Shown here piece after piece: positions 7,613 to 16,524 of a stretch of 64,000 nt of DNA (position 1 is its first letter; every line of letters begins with the position of its first letter). The notes beneath the pieces were generated by a model that did not search any database, was not told where the DNA came from, and saw only the letters and a list, made by a program, of their open reading frames with translations. Origin of the DNA: Muribaculaceae bacterium (GTDB lineage Bacteria; Pseudomonadota; Alphaproteobacteria; Rs-D84); contig JAMPEH010000001.1 of the NCBI GenBank assembly GCA_023665245.1, positions 248,001 to 312,000 of the forward strand. The letters are read 5' to 3'. Both the position numbers and the translations under genes were made by a program.

Positions 7613-7683
7613 AGCATTCTCCTTATTTGGTCTTTTGTTATACCGCGATTTTAATTTTTGTTTGCATGGTTTTGATAAAACCA

Positions 7684-7818
7684 TTGGACAAACTTCTAAA
7701 GAAGGAGTATACTATTATTGCGTACAAACATACTTTCCTTCTTTGATTCCCAGTAGCGGATTTCACTGGAAATATGTTTAAAAGGGTGTTATTGTCATAA
7801 TAATGACCCTTTTTTTAT
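7684..7818 (+). ncRNA. Candidate small RNA with its own promoter and terminator
   Basis: TTGGAC (7684-7689), 18-bp spacer and TATACT (7708-7713) form a promoter. About 60 nt later AAAAGGGT, a 17-nt loop, then ACCCTTTTTTT (7780-7815) form an intrinsic terminator. No convincing reading frame lies between, so a transcript of about 95 nt is predicted. A SD-like AGAAGGA in the promoter spacer can pair with TCCTTCT near 7737. The terminator overlaps the 3' end of the ImmA-like pseudogene on the other strand. Confidence 0.4.
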
Positions 7819-8374
7819 AGGTCGTGTTTCCTTAATCTGGCTTCCCTTGCGACTGCAGCGGATGCAGAAACTCCGAACAGTTTTTCTATTTCAGCTGCGC
7901 ATTTCCCCCGCGCTTGTTCAGAAGGCATTAGTAGATATGCTGCAAAAGTGTCTGCCTGCCATTCAGAATCACGATATGTAGGAATAGTAGTATTTATATT
8001 TGCACGAGCAAAAACACCATCATATTCATGACCAAGCAGTAGATGCCAAGCTCATGCGCAACCGTAAATCGTGCCTGCGGATTGTTTTCACATGCTTTTT
8101 TGTAAACAGATTCGCTGATGTAAATACATTTATCTGATGGGTTGGTACAAGCCCATTTCCCCACCAACATGGGGTCATCATCTGCAAGAACTGCGAAACT
8201 GAAACGTTCAAAAGATTTTTGCCCAAGCATTTCAAGTGCATTAACTATTGGACAAAAGGTGCCATAATCCCCGAAATATTCTCTAATGCGCAGACGGAAT
8301 AAATCTGCAAGGCGCTTGATTTCCATTTTGCTGGCTGCCTTTACAGGGAAGCCAGGCTTCCTAATTTGAAACAC
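7815..8374 (-). pseudogene. ImmA/IrrE-family metallopeptidase, frameshifted in its active site
   Basis: The first part reads as an ImmA-type Zn peptidase up to RFTVAHELG, then the frame shifts. Adding one base near 8053 restores HLLLGHEYDGVF and a clean C-terminus (EWQADTFAAYLLMP, ending RKHDL with a TAA at 7817-7815), so the HExxH motif is broken by a single-base deletion. Such proteins cleave or inactivate the partner XRE repressor in mobile elements. The start GTG at 8374 lies one base after the stop of the repressor gene. Confidence 0.8.
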
Positions 8375-8375
8375 G

Positions 8376-8762
8376 TTAATTTCCTCCCTTTGCTTCTGCC
8401 AGTATTTCCAGCAGTTTCTTACGTTGTTCTTCGGTTAAATAATTAGCGTTACGTGCGAACGACACCGCCAAATTATCTACGCCTTTGCGCGGATTGTTAA
8501 TTGTGAACTTTATGGCATTTTTCTCTGACGCTAATTGTTCCCGCGTGCTAACAATCGCTGCCAAAAGTTCGTTCTTTTGTTCCTGTGACAAGGTGTATAA
8601 TTCTGTCATCTTGTCAAAAAAATTCGTTGGCACTGTTTTTTTACCTGTTTCTATTGCGGATAAAAATGCTGATGATACATTCATTTTATCCGCCATATCG
8701 TACAACCTGATACCTTCGGACAGTCTAAATAACTTTAGCCATTTCCCAAGTTCTGTGTACAT
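8376..8762 (-). CDS. XRE-family transcriptional regulator partnered with ImmA
   Basis: A 128-residue Cro/CI-type repressor: MYTELGKWLKLFRLSEGIRL, then the helix-turn-helix DMADKMNVSSAFLSAIETGKK (residues about 23-43), then a helical C-terminus (LTEEQRKKLLEILAEAKGG). The start at 8762 follows AAGGAGTC; a longer frame upstream lacks a site. It is expressed with the downstream ImmA-like gene, a pairing typical of conjugative or phage element control. An operator-like dyad lies at 8845-8875 in its upstream region. Confidence 0.88.
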   Translation of the reverse strand: MYTELGKWLKLFRLSEGIRLYDMADKMNVSSAFLSAIETGKKTVPTNFFDKMTELYTLSQEQKNELLAAIVSTREQLASEKNAIKFTINNPRKGVDNLAVSFARNANYLTEEQRKKLLEILAEAKGGN

Positions 8763-8844
8763 TTTTGACTCCTTTTTTATTGGCAAATCATTAATTTCGA
8801 TTCGCTTTACTGTAATAATATAATGTATGCACGAGCAAAAGTCA

Positions 8845-8875
8845 ACCATAAAGGTTAATTTTTTTACCTGATGGT
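8845..8875. promoter_or_regulatory. Operator-like inverted repeat upstream of the XRE gene
   Basis: ACCATAAAGGT and ACCTGATGGT form an imperfect inverted repeat around an AT-rich centre, about 85 bp upstream of the XRE start. This is the expected location for autorepression. Confidence 0.45.
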
Positions 8876-9092
8876 TAAAACCGGGTCGCTTCCAGCTTAT
8901 CAATCAAAATTCAACCAAGTATTTTCCTGGTCGCATGATGCAATCATTATATATATGCATAAGCGATTAGCACGGCTATATTTTGCCAGCAGAACTTGTT
9001 GTTTAATATAGAGATACTAAATATTGTTGCGCGGTCACTTTTAGATAAAATCTGTATAAAGAGGGTATTTGCAAGTATATACGTAGCCGGGC

Positions 9093-9443
9093 TTATTTAC
9101 AAACCGTTTTTCCCACCGAATTGGTACGACAGGTTAATTTTGTCCCAGCATTATCTGTACAAACAGTGTTTCCAATGGTGTTTTGACGGCACTTTGTGCG
9201 ATTGCCATGATTATCGGTATATGTTGTAATACCACTTGTTGATTGCCGCGCCTTTATTGTTTGTCCGGAACTTGTCGTGTATTTGGTTGAACCCGATGCG
9301 CTGGTGTGTTCGCTAATTTTTATACCTGTATTACTATCAGTGCAGATTGTTTTACCCAGTGCATTTGTTTTACACGAAACATCGGCATATGCTGCCCCAG
9401 CGCACATAAATAAACATATAACAGAAACAATAAACTTATTCAT
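9093..9443 (-). CDS. Small secreted protein built of Cys-containing repeats
   Basis: A 116-residue protein with a Sec signal peptide (residues 1-20, cleaved after AYA). The mature part is mostly a repeated unit: CKTNALGKTICTDSNTG, then CRQNTIGNTVCTDNAGTK, then CRTNSVGKTVCK, with a Thr/Ser/Gly-rich stretch between copies. Each unit has a Cys pair about 9 residues apart, suggesting a stack of small disulfide-bonded hairpins outside the cytoplasm. It starts 3 nt after the stop of the type III Res gene and may share its transcript. Function unknown. Confidence 0.75.
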   Translation of the reverse strand: MNKFIVSVICLFMCAGAAYADVSCKTNALGKTICTDSNTGIKISEHTSASGSTKYTTSSGQTIKARQSTSGITTYTDNHGNRTKCRQNTIGNTVCTDNAGTKLTCRTNSVGKTVCK

Positions 9444-9446
9444 TTC

Positions 9447-11753
9447 CTATATCCATTGAATTGGCGTAAATTCACCGTCTGATGCATCTTTCAGGTACAT
9501 TGCGTTATTATCACGAACATCTATTATACCACCAAACAGGTTTAGTTCATTGTGTTCGGTTATATATTTGTGCAATGCGTTTAATTTTGCATCCGTTTCC
9601 TTGCTGGTTGCGTGTATTCCTGATTTTGTATCAAATATACCAATCCGTCCATCCGTAAATTTAACAATATAATCCGGATAAAATCCACGTGTTTCTGATA
9701 GGCTTGTATCTTTATTTGGAAATTCATACATAACCGCAAAGTATTTTGGTTCATTAACCCCATTGCGATACCACCAAAGAACATTGGCGCAATTTTCCAA
9801 AAGTTGTTCAAATGCCATTTCTGGGGCAGAAATTACCTTTGGATTATAATAATATGGTTGCAGGGCGTGTTTCGGGCAATCACGTGTACAATATCCCTGG
9901 CCGTATTCAATATCTGATGGAATATGGAAAACATTCGTGGAAAAGGTGCGATATTCCCCGTTTGTGTGGCCATATTCTTTTTTTGCATCATTTATAATAG
10001 GCGTCAGGATTTGTTGAATTCCATCCGGTTTTGTTTCATCAGAACAGGTTAATATGCGTTGAACATCCAGTTTATCGGTAAATCCATTTTCGGCAAACCA
10101 TTTGTATAATGCCTGGCGCAATGTATTGATTGAATCCGCGGGCGCATAGGGTGCAACCCACGCACGCAATAACATATTAAATGCACGGCCAATATATGCC
10201 GCGTCGGCCTTTACTTTGGCGGTATTCTGTTCCCATTGGCTTTTATCAATATTATCTAAATTATCCAGAACGATATTGGATAACATCGGTATGGTTAATT
10301 CTTCTGGATATAGTTGCAGATATTTATCCAGTTTTTTATATCGCACGCCATTATCATCACCAATTTGAATATCAAATTTTTCATCCAGTTTTTTGATTAA
10401 AATCGCTTTGAATGACCCCATCAGGCGTTGGCGGTTTTGGCGTGTTGAATAAGAATTATCCAGCAATGTTATATTTTCAATATCATCACGCAGTTTTGCC
10501 CGATATGTGCGGAAAAACACCTGGGAATCCGTCTCATTATCAATATTTATTTCTTTGATATTGGTAAATACATATGCTGTGTTCAATTCGTCATCCGTAT
10601 AATGCTTTAATTCTGGCATACGCAAAATGCGCCCAACGGTTTGGATTTCAAATGTAATGCTTTTTATATCGCGCAACATAACCAGTATTTGCGCCCGCGG
10701 GCAATCCCAGCCAGTTGCGATGGCCTGTTTGAAAATTAGAACCTGGACAGGTGAATCTGGTCTATCAACCAGTGATTTATTTGTTTTATCATCACTTAAC
10801 CAAATGGCCAATTTTTGATTATCGTATGTAATGCCGTGCTTTTTTAATATTTCTTCAACGCATTCACGCATATTTTCATCTGCGCTGGCATCTTTATGGG
10901 TATCTGGGATTTGAATCAGTACTAATGGTAGGATTGGACTGCCGTTTTCAATATATTTCTGTGCCAAGATTTCGCGTTGGCGCAGGGCGGCAGATATAAC
11001 AATTTCATCCGTGCTGGCGGTGGTTATTTCGCCTGTTATATTGTGATTTATAATGGTTTTGTTCTTTATCAGACCGCTTTCAATAACATCTTGCAGGGGA
11101 ACCTCAATAAATCGGCCAATATTTTTTTCATAATATCCCGCCGGCAGCGTTATTTTTGGTGTGGCCGAAACTTCTATTGTTAAATCTGGTTGAATTACTT
11201 CGTTGACCAATTTTTGTGAATTTGTCCCCAGATATGTCTGGTGGGCTTCATCAACAATCAATACAATTTTGCGATGTTCACGGCGTGTTTTTTCCAATAC
11301 TTCCTGTAAATTGCGCCCATTTTCGCCAATGCGAACAAAAACATTATCCCAATCAACAATTTCTGTACCATCATCTGCTTGCTTTTTCTTGGTTTTGAAC
11401 AGACTTGCCCAATTACAGAATAAAACCGTATTGGGCGCCAGTGCATCCGCCCCCATCTGTTCCAATAATATCATATTTAATTCAGAATCAGGCAGGTATT
11501 GGTATTTTAACTTATTATAACTCTGTTTATGCAATTCGCCAGTTGCCGCCCAAATATACACAATATCAGCATCCATCTTTTCATCGGTCAGTGTTTCCAA
11601 TACTTTCGCCATCATAATGGTTTTACCACTGCCGGTGGGGGATTTGAATATCATTTGCGTGCGCTGATTGCCGGAATACAGTAATTCCTTGATGCCCGTG
11701 ACGATTTTGGAAACGGCGGTTAATTGATAATTACCAATTAAATCATACATCAT
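9447..11753 (-). CDS. Type III restriction enzyme, Res subunit
   Basis: ATP-dependent translocase/endonuclease subunit that, with Mod, cuts DNA carrying unmodified, inversely oriented sites. Walker A is SPTGSGKT (residues 38-45), the DEAH box is VDEAH (168-171), SATPK marks motif III and QTVGRILRMP motif VI. The C-terminus has a PD...D-T-K nuclease motif (FYPDYIV, then GIFDTKSG). The start at 11753 follows AAAGG and lies one base after the mod stop; a longer frame to 11804 would overlap mod. At 768 residues it is slightly short but complete in motifs. Confidence 0.9.
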   Translation of the reverse strand: MMYDLIGNYQLTAVSKIVTGIKELLYSGNQRTQMIFKSPTGSGKTIMMAKVLETLTDEKMDADIVYIWAATGELHKQSYNKLKYQYLPDSELNMILLEQMGADALAPNTVLFCNWASLFKTKKKQADDGTEIVDWDNVFVRIGENGRNLQEVLEKTRREHRKIVLIVDEAHQTYLGTNSQKLVNEVIQPDLTIEVSATPKITLPAGYYEKNIGRFIEVPLQDVIESGLIKNKTIINHNITGEITTASTDEIVISAALRQREILAQKYIENGSPILPLVLIQIPDTHKDASADENMRECVEEILKKHGITYDNQKLAIWLSDDKTNKSLVDRPDSPVQVLIFKQAIATGWDCPRAQILVMLRDIKSITFEIQTVGRILRMPELKHYTDDELNTAYVFTNIKEINIDNETDSQVFFRTYRAKLRDDIENITLLDNSYSTRQNRQRLMGSFKAILIKKLDEKFDIQIGDDNGVRYKKLDKYLQLYPEELTIPMLSNIVLDNLDNIDKSQWEQNTAKVKADAAYIGRAFNMLLRAWVAPYAPADSINTLRQALYKWFAENGFTDKLDVQRILTCSDETKPDGIQQILTPIINDAKKEYGHTNGEYRTFSTNVFHIPSDIEYGQGYCTRDCPKHALQPYYYNPKVISAPEMAFEQLLENCANVLWWYRNGVNEPKYFAVMYEFPNKDTSLSETRGFYPDYIVKFTDGRIGIFDTKSGIHATSKETDAKLNALHKYITEHNELNLFGGIIDVRDNNAMYLKDASDGEFTPIQWI

Positions 11754-11754
11754 A

Positions 11755-13719
11755 TCAGGCATCCTTTGTGTTAAATATGCGGCGATAAACGGCCAATACA
11801 CCATCGGGAATTGGGCTATTTATATATTTATGCTTTGTTTTGGCGGGCATTTCATATGTGCGAGCATTGGAATCATAACTGAATACATACAGTTTTATCG
11901 GTTTATCTGTTTTTAATTTTTCCAATTCACTGATATATGGCGCCAATTCATATTCATCAAATACCAGCGCAACAAATTCATTATTGTTTTTGAATACCTT
12001 TAATTGCGCCGTATCAGATATTGTTTCAAAACAATTTTCGCGAATTTTTATCATATCTGTGCATAATGGCGCAATTTTTTCCCGCAGGCGGTCATTTGAT
12101 TTATCCCTGTCAATAAAATCCGTTTTAAAATAGCGAACATTCCCGGGCACCCCATCACTGTATTTCGTGCCGTTGGGACGAACGCCGGTTATAACTGTTT
12201 TAATACGCGGGTATGTAATATCGCGGGCAATATTGTTTTCATTATTTGTGCATAATATAAATTGGCGATTGCCCCCGTCTTCGGCGTTTAATTCCAATAC
12301 CGCGTGCCCCGTGGTGCCAGAACCGGCAAAAAAGTCAAGGATTGTTAAATTCTTATTCGGATATGCGCGCATAAATAATTTAATCAATTCCGGATTTTTG
12401 GGATTTGTAAATGTACAACCCGGTAAAACACCATTATTACCGGATAAAATACTACTGCCCGCAGAGTTGGTTATTTCTATTATGCTTTGAATTGGCAACC
12501 GGTTGGTTTTGACATAATACTTTTTGCCATTTAATTCTATAACAGATGCGGCATCAACAAATTCTTTTTTGATAACATTTTTTGCATTTTTTATCAAAAC
12601 CTGATTGTTGTTCCATAACTCCTTGAAATTACTTAATGACCACGTCCAGCGCCCTAATTTTCCGCCCTTGCGCTTTGGCGGGCGGATTTTAACATATCCC
12701 AAATCTAATAATTCCTGGACATCTTTGTACACATCTTGTTCGGTTGAATCCGGTTTCAAATTATCTGTTGAATAATCAGGAACCGCAATCGCATGAATAA
12801 TTTTTTTGCCGTTATCAAATATCTTAAATCCTGGGTAAATAGTATATCCAAGTTTAGGCCGTTCTAATAGTTTGTTATGATTACCTGTTGCACCATTTAT
12901 CGCCTGTTCATAATAGTAAATAGTATATCCAAGTTTAGGCCGTTCTAATAGTTTGTTATGATTACCTGTTGCACCATTTATCGCCTGTTCATAATAGTAA
13001 ATAGTATATCCAAGTTTAGGCCGTTCTAATAGTTTGTCGTGCCCCGATGATGCGCCCGTATCGCGCCCCAGATAAAATTCGTCTTCAAATACTTCTTTTT
13101 TTACATCATTGGTATATGTTAGCAATAAGTCGGCTTTTTGTTTGCAATATACCAAAATATATTCGTGATTGCGTTGGATGGTTTTAGAATCATTTTGGGT
13201 ATTGCCCTTTAATTGGATTAGTTCACCATAGAAGTTATCAATTCCAAACACTTCATCACAAAGTAATTTTAATCTGGCCTGTTCGTTATCATCAATGCTG
13301 ATAAAAATAACCCCGGTATCAGATAACAAATTCTTGGCCAGCCTCAGCCGTTTTTCCATAAACGACAGCCATTTGGAATGCCGATAACCATCTTCGGCAT
13401 CAACAATGCGGTCATTATATATAAAATCCTTGTTCCCGGTATTATATGGTGGGTCAATATAGATTAAGTCTATTTTCCCAGCGTGAGTATAATTTAATAC
13501 CGACAGGGCGTGGTAATTATCCCCCTCTATAATAATATTTGTTGGGGCATCTGCGCTGGTTGTAATGGATTGGGCGGGAACCTCGCTTAAAACCGGCAAT
13601 TTGGTTTGGCAATCAATGACGACCTGTTCGGGTTTATCTTCCCATACCAGGCCAAATTTTTTGCATTCTTTTAGATTGCAAACCATTTGAATCAGTTCTT
13701 CCTTGGTACGCCCCGCCAA
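11755..13719 (-). CDS. Type III DNA methyltransferase, Mod subunit
   Basis: Adenine N6-methyltransferase that both recognises the target and protects it. DPPY is at residues 89-92 and the SAM-binding FFAGSGTTGHAV motif is near the C-terminal third, the beta-class order expected for type III Mod. Between them lies the target-recognition region, which contains 27-residue repeats. Only a TTG (13719) is available as start; the frame continues upstream through NAAQKQALAGRTKEEL to a TGA, so the N-terminus looks slightly truncated compared with relatives. Operon with res. Confidence 0.9.
   Translation of the reverse strand: MAGRTKEELIQMVCNLKECKKFGLVWEDKPEQVVIDCQTKLPVLSEVPAQSITTSADAPTNIIIEGDNYHALSVLNYTHAGKIDLIYIDPPYNTGNKDFIYNDRIVDAEDGYRHSKWLSFMEKRLRLAKNLLSDTGVIFISIDDNEQARLKLLCDEVFGIDNFYGELIQLKGNTQNDSKTIQRNHEYILVYCKQKADLLLTYTNDVKKEVFEDEFYLGRDTGASSGHDKLLERPKLGYTIYYYEQAINGATGNHNKLLERPKLGYTIYYYEQAINGATGNHNKLLERPKLGYTIYPGFKIFDNGKKIIHAIAVPDYSTDNLKPDSTEQDVYKDVQELLDLGYVKIRPPKRKGGKLGRWTWSLSNFKELWNNNQVLIKNAKNVIKKEFVDAASVIELNGKKYYVKTNRLPIQSIIEITNSAGSSILSGNNGVLPGCTFTNPKNPELIKLFMRAYPNKNLTILDFFAGSGTTGHAVLELNAEDGGNRQFILCTNNENNIARDITYPRIKTVITGVRPNGTKYSDGVPGNVRYFKTDFIDRDKSNDRLREKIAPLCTDMIKIRENCFETISDTAQLKVFKNNNEFVALVFDEYELAPYISELEKLKTDKPIKLYVFSYDSNARTYEMPAKTKHKYINSPIPDGVLAVYRRIFNTKDA
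12837..13037 (-). repeat. 81-bp in-frame tandem repeat inside mod
   Basis: Two perfect 81-bp copies beginning at 12837 and 12918, and a third partial copy of about 39 bp from 12999. The unit encodes 27 residues (LLERPKLGYTIYYYEQAING then ATGNHNK). Because 81 is a multiple of 3, gain or loss of units keeps the reading frame and changes only the target-recognition region. Confidence 0.95.
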
Positions 13720-13851
13720 TGCTTGTTTCTGGGCGGCATTTTGTTGAGGACGAATATGTCAACCCGGCTCTTAATAAATAATAATTTTTTATGTTGTAAA
13801 ACTGGGGAATTTTATTCTATGATTTGCCCAAAAGGATGGACAAATTATGGC

Positions 13852-14448
13852 TCATTGAATTGTCTTTAACTTTCTGGCCAGTGTCCGTTCACTGACGTGC
13901 AACTTGCGTGAAATCGCCTTTTTTGACATATTTTTGGCAATCATTGCCATAATTATGGAATCTTTGTTATCCAATTTGCGCTTTTTATTTTTACATCCAA
14001 ATGGGCGGCCTAATTTATGTCCCAATGCACGCTTTCTGGCGAACGCCTCTTTGGTGCGTTGGGCAATCAGGTCGCGTTCCATTTCTGCAAATGCGCTGAA
14101 TATCGCAATCATCAATTTGCCCATAATTGTTTGGTCTATCTGCATTGCTTGCTTTATCATATAGCAATTTGCGCGTTTTTCGGCAATCTGATTACAGGTA
14201 TTTATAACATCAACCGTTGAACGCCCCAATCTGGACAGTTCACTGGTTATAATGGTGTCGCCTGGATTTAATATCTTTAATAATTTGCCCAGATTGCGCT
14301 TTCGGGCAACAACCATACCACTGACGCCATCGTCTAAAAATTCTTTGTCTATGATTAAATTATGACGCTTACAATATTGTGTAACACCCATTTTTTGAGA
14401 TTTATAATCTTGGCGTTCGGTGGAAACGCGATAATATGCATAAATCAT
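13852..14448 (-). CDS. Serine recombinase (resolvase/invertase family)
   Basis: A 198-residue site-specific recombinase. The nucleophile Ser9 sits in YYRVST, with the usual ELSRLGRS and EMERDLIAQRTKEA helices, followed by a short HTH (MSKKAISRKLHVSERTLARKL). Length matches small invertases and resolvases. It lies upstream of mod on the same strand. It is related to, but clearly different from, the recombinase at 16525-17118. Confidence 0.9.
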   Translation of the reverse strand: MIYAYYRVSTERQDYKSQKMGVTQYCKRHNLIIDKEFLDDGVSGMVVARKRNLGKLLKILNPGDTIITSELSRLGRSTVDVINTCNQIAEKRANCYMIKQAMQIDQTIMGKLMIAIFSAFAEMERDLIAQRTKEAFARKRALGHKLGRPFGCKNKKRKLDNKDSIIMAMIAKNMSKKAISRKLHVSERTLARKLKTIQ

Positions 14449-14463
14449 TGGATGCCCCTCCTT

Positions 14464-15105
14464 TTAATCTTCAAATATACCAGTGGCGGTGGCACGGGAT
14501 TGCATATTGGGGTTAAATCCGTATTTGTTGCCTTGGCCATTCCGTTCGACGGCGATTTCACGGGCAATATCGGCCTGATGTATCATTTCACAAATTCCCA
14601 TCCATTTATAAATCAATCGTTCATAGCGGTCTGTCTTTTTGACCTGGGTGGCATATTTAACATCAAACAAAACGCGCCGTTCGCGCCAGTGTTTCAGGCG
14701 GCGGTCTTTTGATTTAGCGGTGGTGTGCCAAGAGCCCAATTCGGCAATTTTCGTATCACATTCAGATAGCCTAGTTAAATACCATTGTTCCGCCCGATAT
14801 GAGGCTTGGATTTTTGCCTGATATCGTTCCAACAACTCCATCGCACTTATCTGTCGCCGCGCCCCATATGCCCGTGGGCGAATGTCGTCAGCCTCGGCAT
14901 CTTGCCATTCTGGGCGTGTTTTTAATTCACCCAGCGCACGGTTCAATAATCGAAGTTCGTATTCTTTTAACTGATCTATTGGTTCAAATACAGGACTGCG
15001 GGCCAGGTGGCGTTCAAATGCGCTGGTGTTATAAAAATCACCGTTTTCAATCGCACGTTGATCGGCGTATTCCCGATATTGGTTTTCAAAATCTGTTTTA
15101 TCCAT
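14464..15105 (-). CDS. Hypothetical protein of the mobile region
   Basis: A 213-residue, charged, largely helical protein (many RxxLERY-type stretches) without signal peptide or membrane segment. I do not recognise the family. GGAAAGGATAGAGAC before the ATG is a good ribosome-binding site. Its place between an excisionase-like gene and a serine recombinase suggests a plasmid or island maintenance function. Confidence 0.55.
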   Translation of the reverse strand: MDKTDFENQYREYADQRAIENGDFYNTSAFERHLARSPVFEPIDQLKEYELRLLNRALGELKTRPEWQDAEADDIRPRAYGARRQISAMELLERYQAKIQASYRAEQWYLTRLSECDTKIAELGSWHTTAKSKDRRLKHWRERRVLFDVKYATQVKKTDRYERLIYKWMGICEMIHQADIAREIAVERNGQGNKYGFNPNMQSRATATGIFED

Positions 15106-15170
15106 GTCTCTATCCTTTCCGTACGCGTATATGCGGGTTGATATTTGAAAAATTATAAAAATGGATATGG

Positions 15171-15368
15171 CTAGGCATGGTCGCCCCCGTGCGTATTGGC
15201 ACGAATCCAGGCGTCCAGATCTTCCCGACGATAACGAATACGATTACCCCAGCGCACATAGGGGATTGTATTTTTGCCACAATGCCGCCATGTGTTGAGT
15301 GTGCCAACAGTTGTGCCCAGATATTGAGCAGCTTCTTCTTGGGTAAGTAGTATTTTGTTTGTGTTCAT
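15171..15368 (-). CDS. Excisionase-type HTH protein
   Basis: A 65-residue winged-helix protein of the HTH_17/excisionase class: LLTQEEAAQYLGTTVGTLNTWRHCG, then IPYVRWGNRIRYRREDLDAWI, the standard helix and wing. Such proteins bend DNA for excision or control element genes. The second ATG (15368) is chosen because GGAG lies 7 nt before it. It heads the block that includes the hypothetical protein and the recombinase. Confidence 0.85.
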   Translation of the reverse strand: MNTNKILLTQEEAAQYLGTTVGTLNTWRHCGKNTIPYVRWGNRIRYRREDLDAWIRANTHGGDHA

Positions 15369-15476
15369 TTTTTGCTCCATGTTAAAAAATTAATACGAGC
15401 AAAATATGACCAAGACGGACATTTTTGTAAATGCCCAAAACCCTTGAACCCATAGCTGCATGGCGCAGAAAACTAA

Positions 15477-15506
15477 CAAAAAAAGGGTTGAACCCAACCC
15501 CCTTAA
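15477..15506 (-). terminator. Intrinsic terminator after the 15532-16143 gene
   Basis: On the minus strand GGGTT-GGGTTC-AACCC is followed by TTTTTTT. Confidence 0.75.
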
Positions 15507-15531
15507 AATTTTATGTGAAAACGCAATGGGT

Positions 15532-16143
15532 TTAACCCTTACGGGGACGGCCGTTTTGCGATTCTGGCATACGAATCAATGTTGCCATTGCGCCGGCTAG
15601 ATTAGATGATTCTTTTAATCCTCTCTTAGCCATTTTCTTGGCTATAATATCGGCCAGAACATCTTTTTTGGATTGATTGTCTATGGAAAGTTTTTCTTCA
15701 TGTATGGTTTCAAGCATTATTTCCATATATGGGGTTATATAGCCTTTGAATTCTTCTGGTATACGTGTTGTAAATGGCGGGAATTGTTGTTTTAGTATGT
15801 CGGCCAGAATCTGGATGTTATGGTAAGCATAATCGTCAGTTTCCAAAGAATTTTGTTCAGGGAATATGTCCAGCGGTTCGGTTAATGTAGTTATTTCTTG
15901 AATTGGCTCAGAACATTCATATACGATGCGATCCATATAGGTAAGATTTGATTTGTTTGACAATTCGCCCAATATTCTGACTTTGTGCATTAATATGGCT
16001 TGGGTTAAAGTAGTAAGCGCTTTATCTAGCTCTGCTCGGTGGTTGGTCGCATATTCGGCGGTCACCTCTGCGCTTTCTTTACGAAAGGCAATCCATTCTA
16101 TGGCCTCTTGAATTGTATAAAAAGCTTTGCTTGATTCTGACAT
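15532..16143 (-). CDS. Hypothetical protein next to tRNA-Asn
   Basis: A 203-residue soluble, helical, acidic protein ending in a basic GRPRKG tail. The start at 16143 follows AAGGAGACTTAC, better than the upstream ATG. I do not recognise the family. It is the island gene nearest the tRNA and is closed by its own terminator. Confidence 0.5.
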   Translation of the reverse strand: MSESSKAFYTIQEAIEWIAFRKESAEVTAEYATNHRAELDKALTTLTQAILMHKVRILGELSNKSNLTYMDRIVYECSEPIQEITTLTEPLDIFPEQNSLETDDYAYHNIQILADILKQQFPPFTTRIPEEFKGYITPYMEIMLETIHEEKLSIDNQSKKDVLADIIAKKMAKRGLKESSNLAGAMATLIRMPESQNGRPRKG

Positions 16144-16254
16144 GTAAGTCTCCTTTGCAAACATAATATCACATTTAATATATCTTAATATTCTATAATA
16201 AACAAATACATAAATTCATGCCGCGGGTAGCAAATAGGTAGCAAAAAGAAAACA

Positions 16255-16290
16255 AATAAAAACAGGGCTTCGTGTGGAAGCCCCGGAATT
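16255..16290 (-). terminator. Terminator of the tRNA-Asn transcript
   Basis: GGGGCTTC-CACAC-GAAGCCC then TGTTTTTATTTG on the minus strand, directly downstream of the tRNA. Confidence 0.85.
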
Positions 16291-16292
16291 CT

Positions 16293-16368
16293 TGGCTCGG
16301 GCAGCTGGACTCGAACCAGCGACATACGGATTAACAGTCCGTTGTTCTACCGACTGAACTATGCCCGA
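16293..16368 (-). tRNA. tRNA-Asn (GTT)
   Basis: Complete cloverleaf on the minus strand: acceptor TCGGGCA/TGCCCGA, anticodon loop CTGTTAA (anticodon GTT), T-loop TTCGAGT, encoded CCA. Its 3' side faces the accessory block to the left, the typical integration site of genomic islands. GGTAGCAAA occurs twice just beyond (near 16227-16245). Confidence 0.95.
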
Positions 16369-16524
16369 ATAGCAGGCGTATAATATATCTTTTCCCATAA
16401 CATTTCAAGCACTTTTTTTGATAACATGCATTTTTTTATTTATTCCCTATATTTCCGGTATTTTTGCCTGGGGCAGGGCAGCGGTGTGTTAATCTGCATA
16501 TAACTATATGTGGGGGGACAGATT

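Noticed and set aside
12837..13037. CRISPR array
   Set aside because: Units are contiguous without spacers and encode in-frame protein sequence inside mod.
16216..16398. Frame across the tRNA-Asn gene
   Set aside because: Translation of the tRNA itself; no protein similarity.
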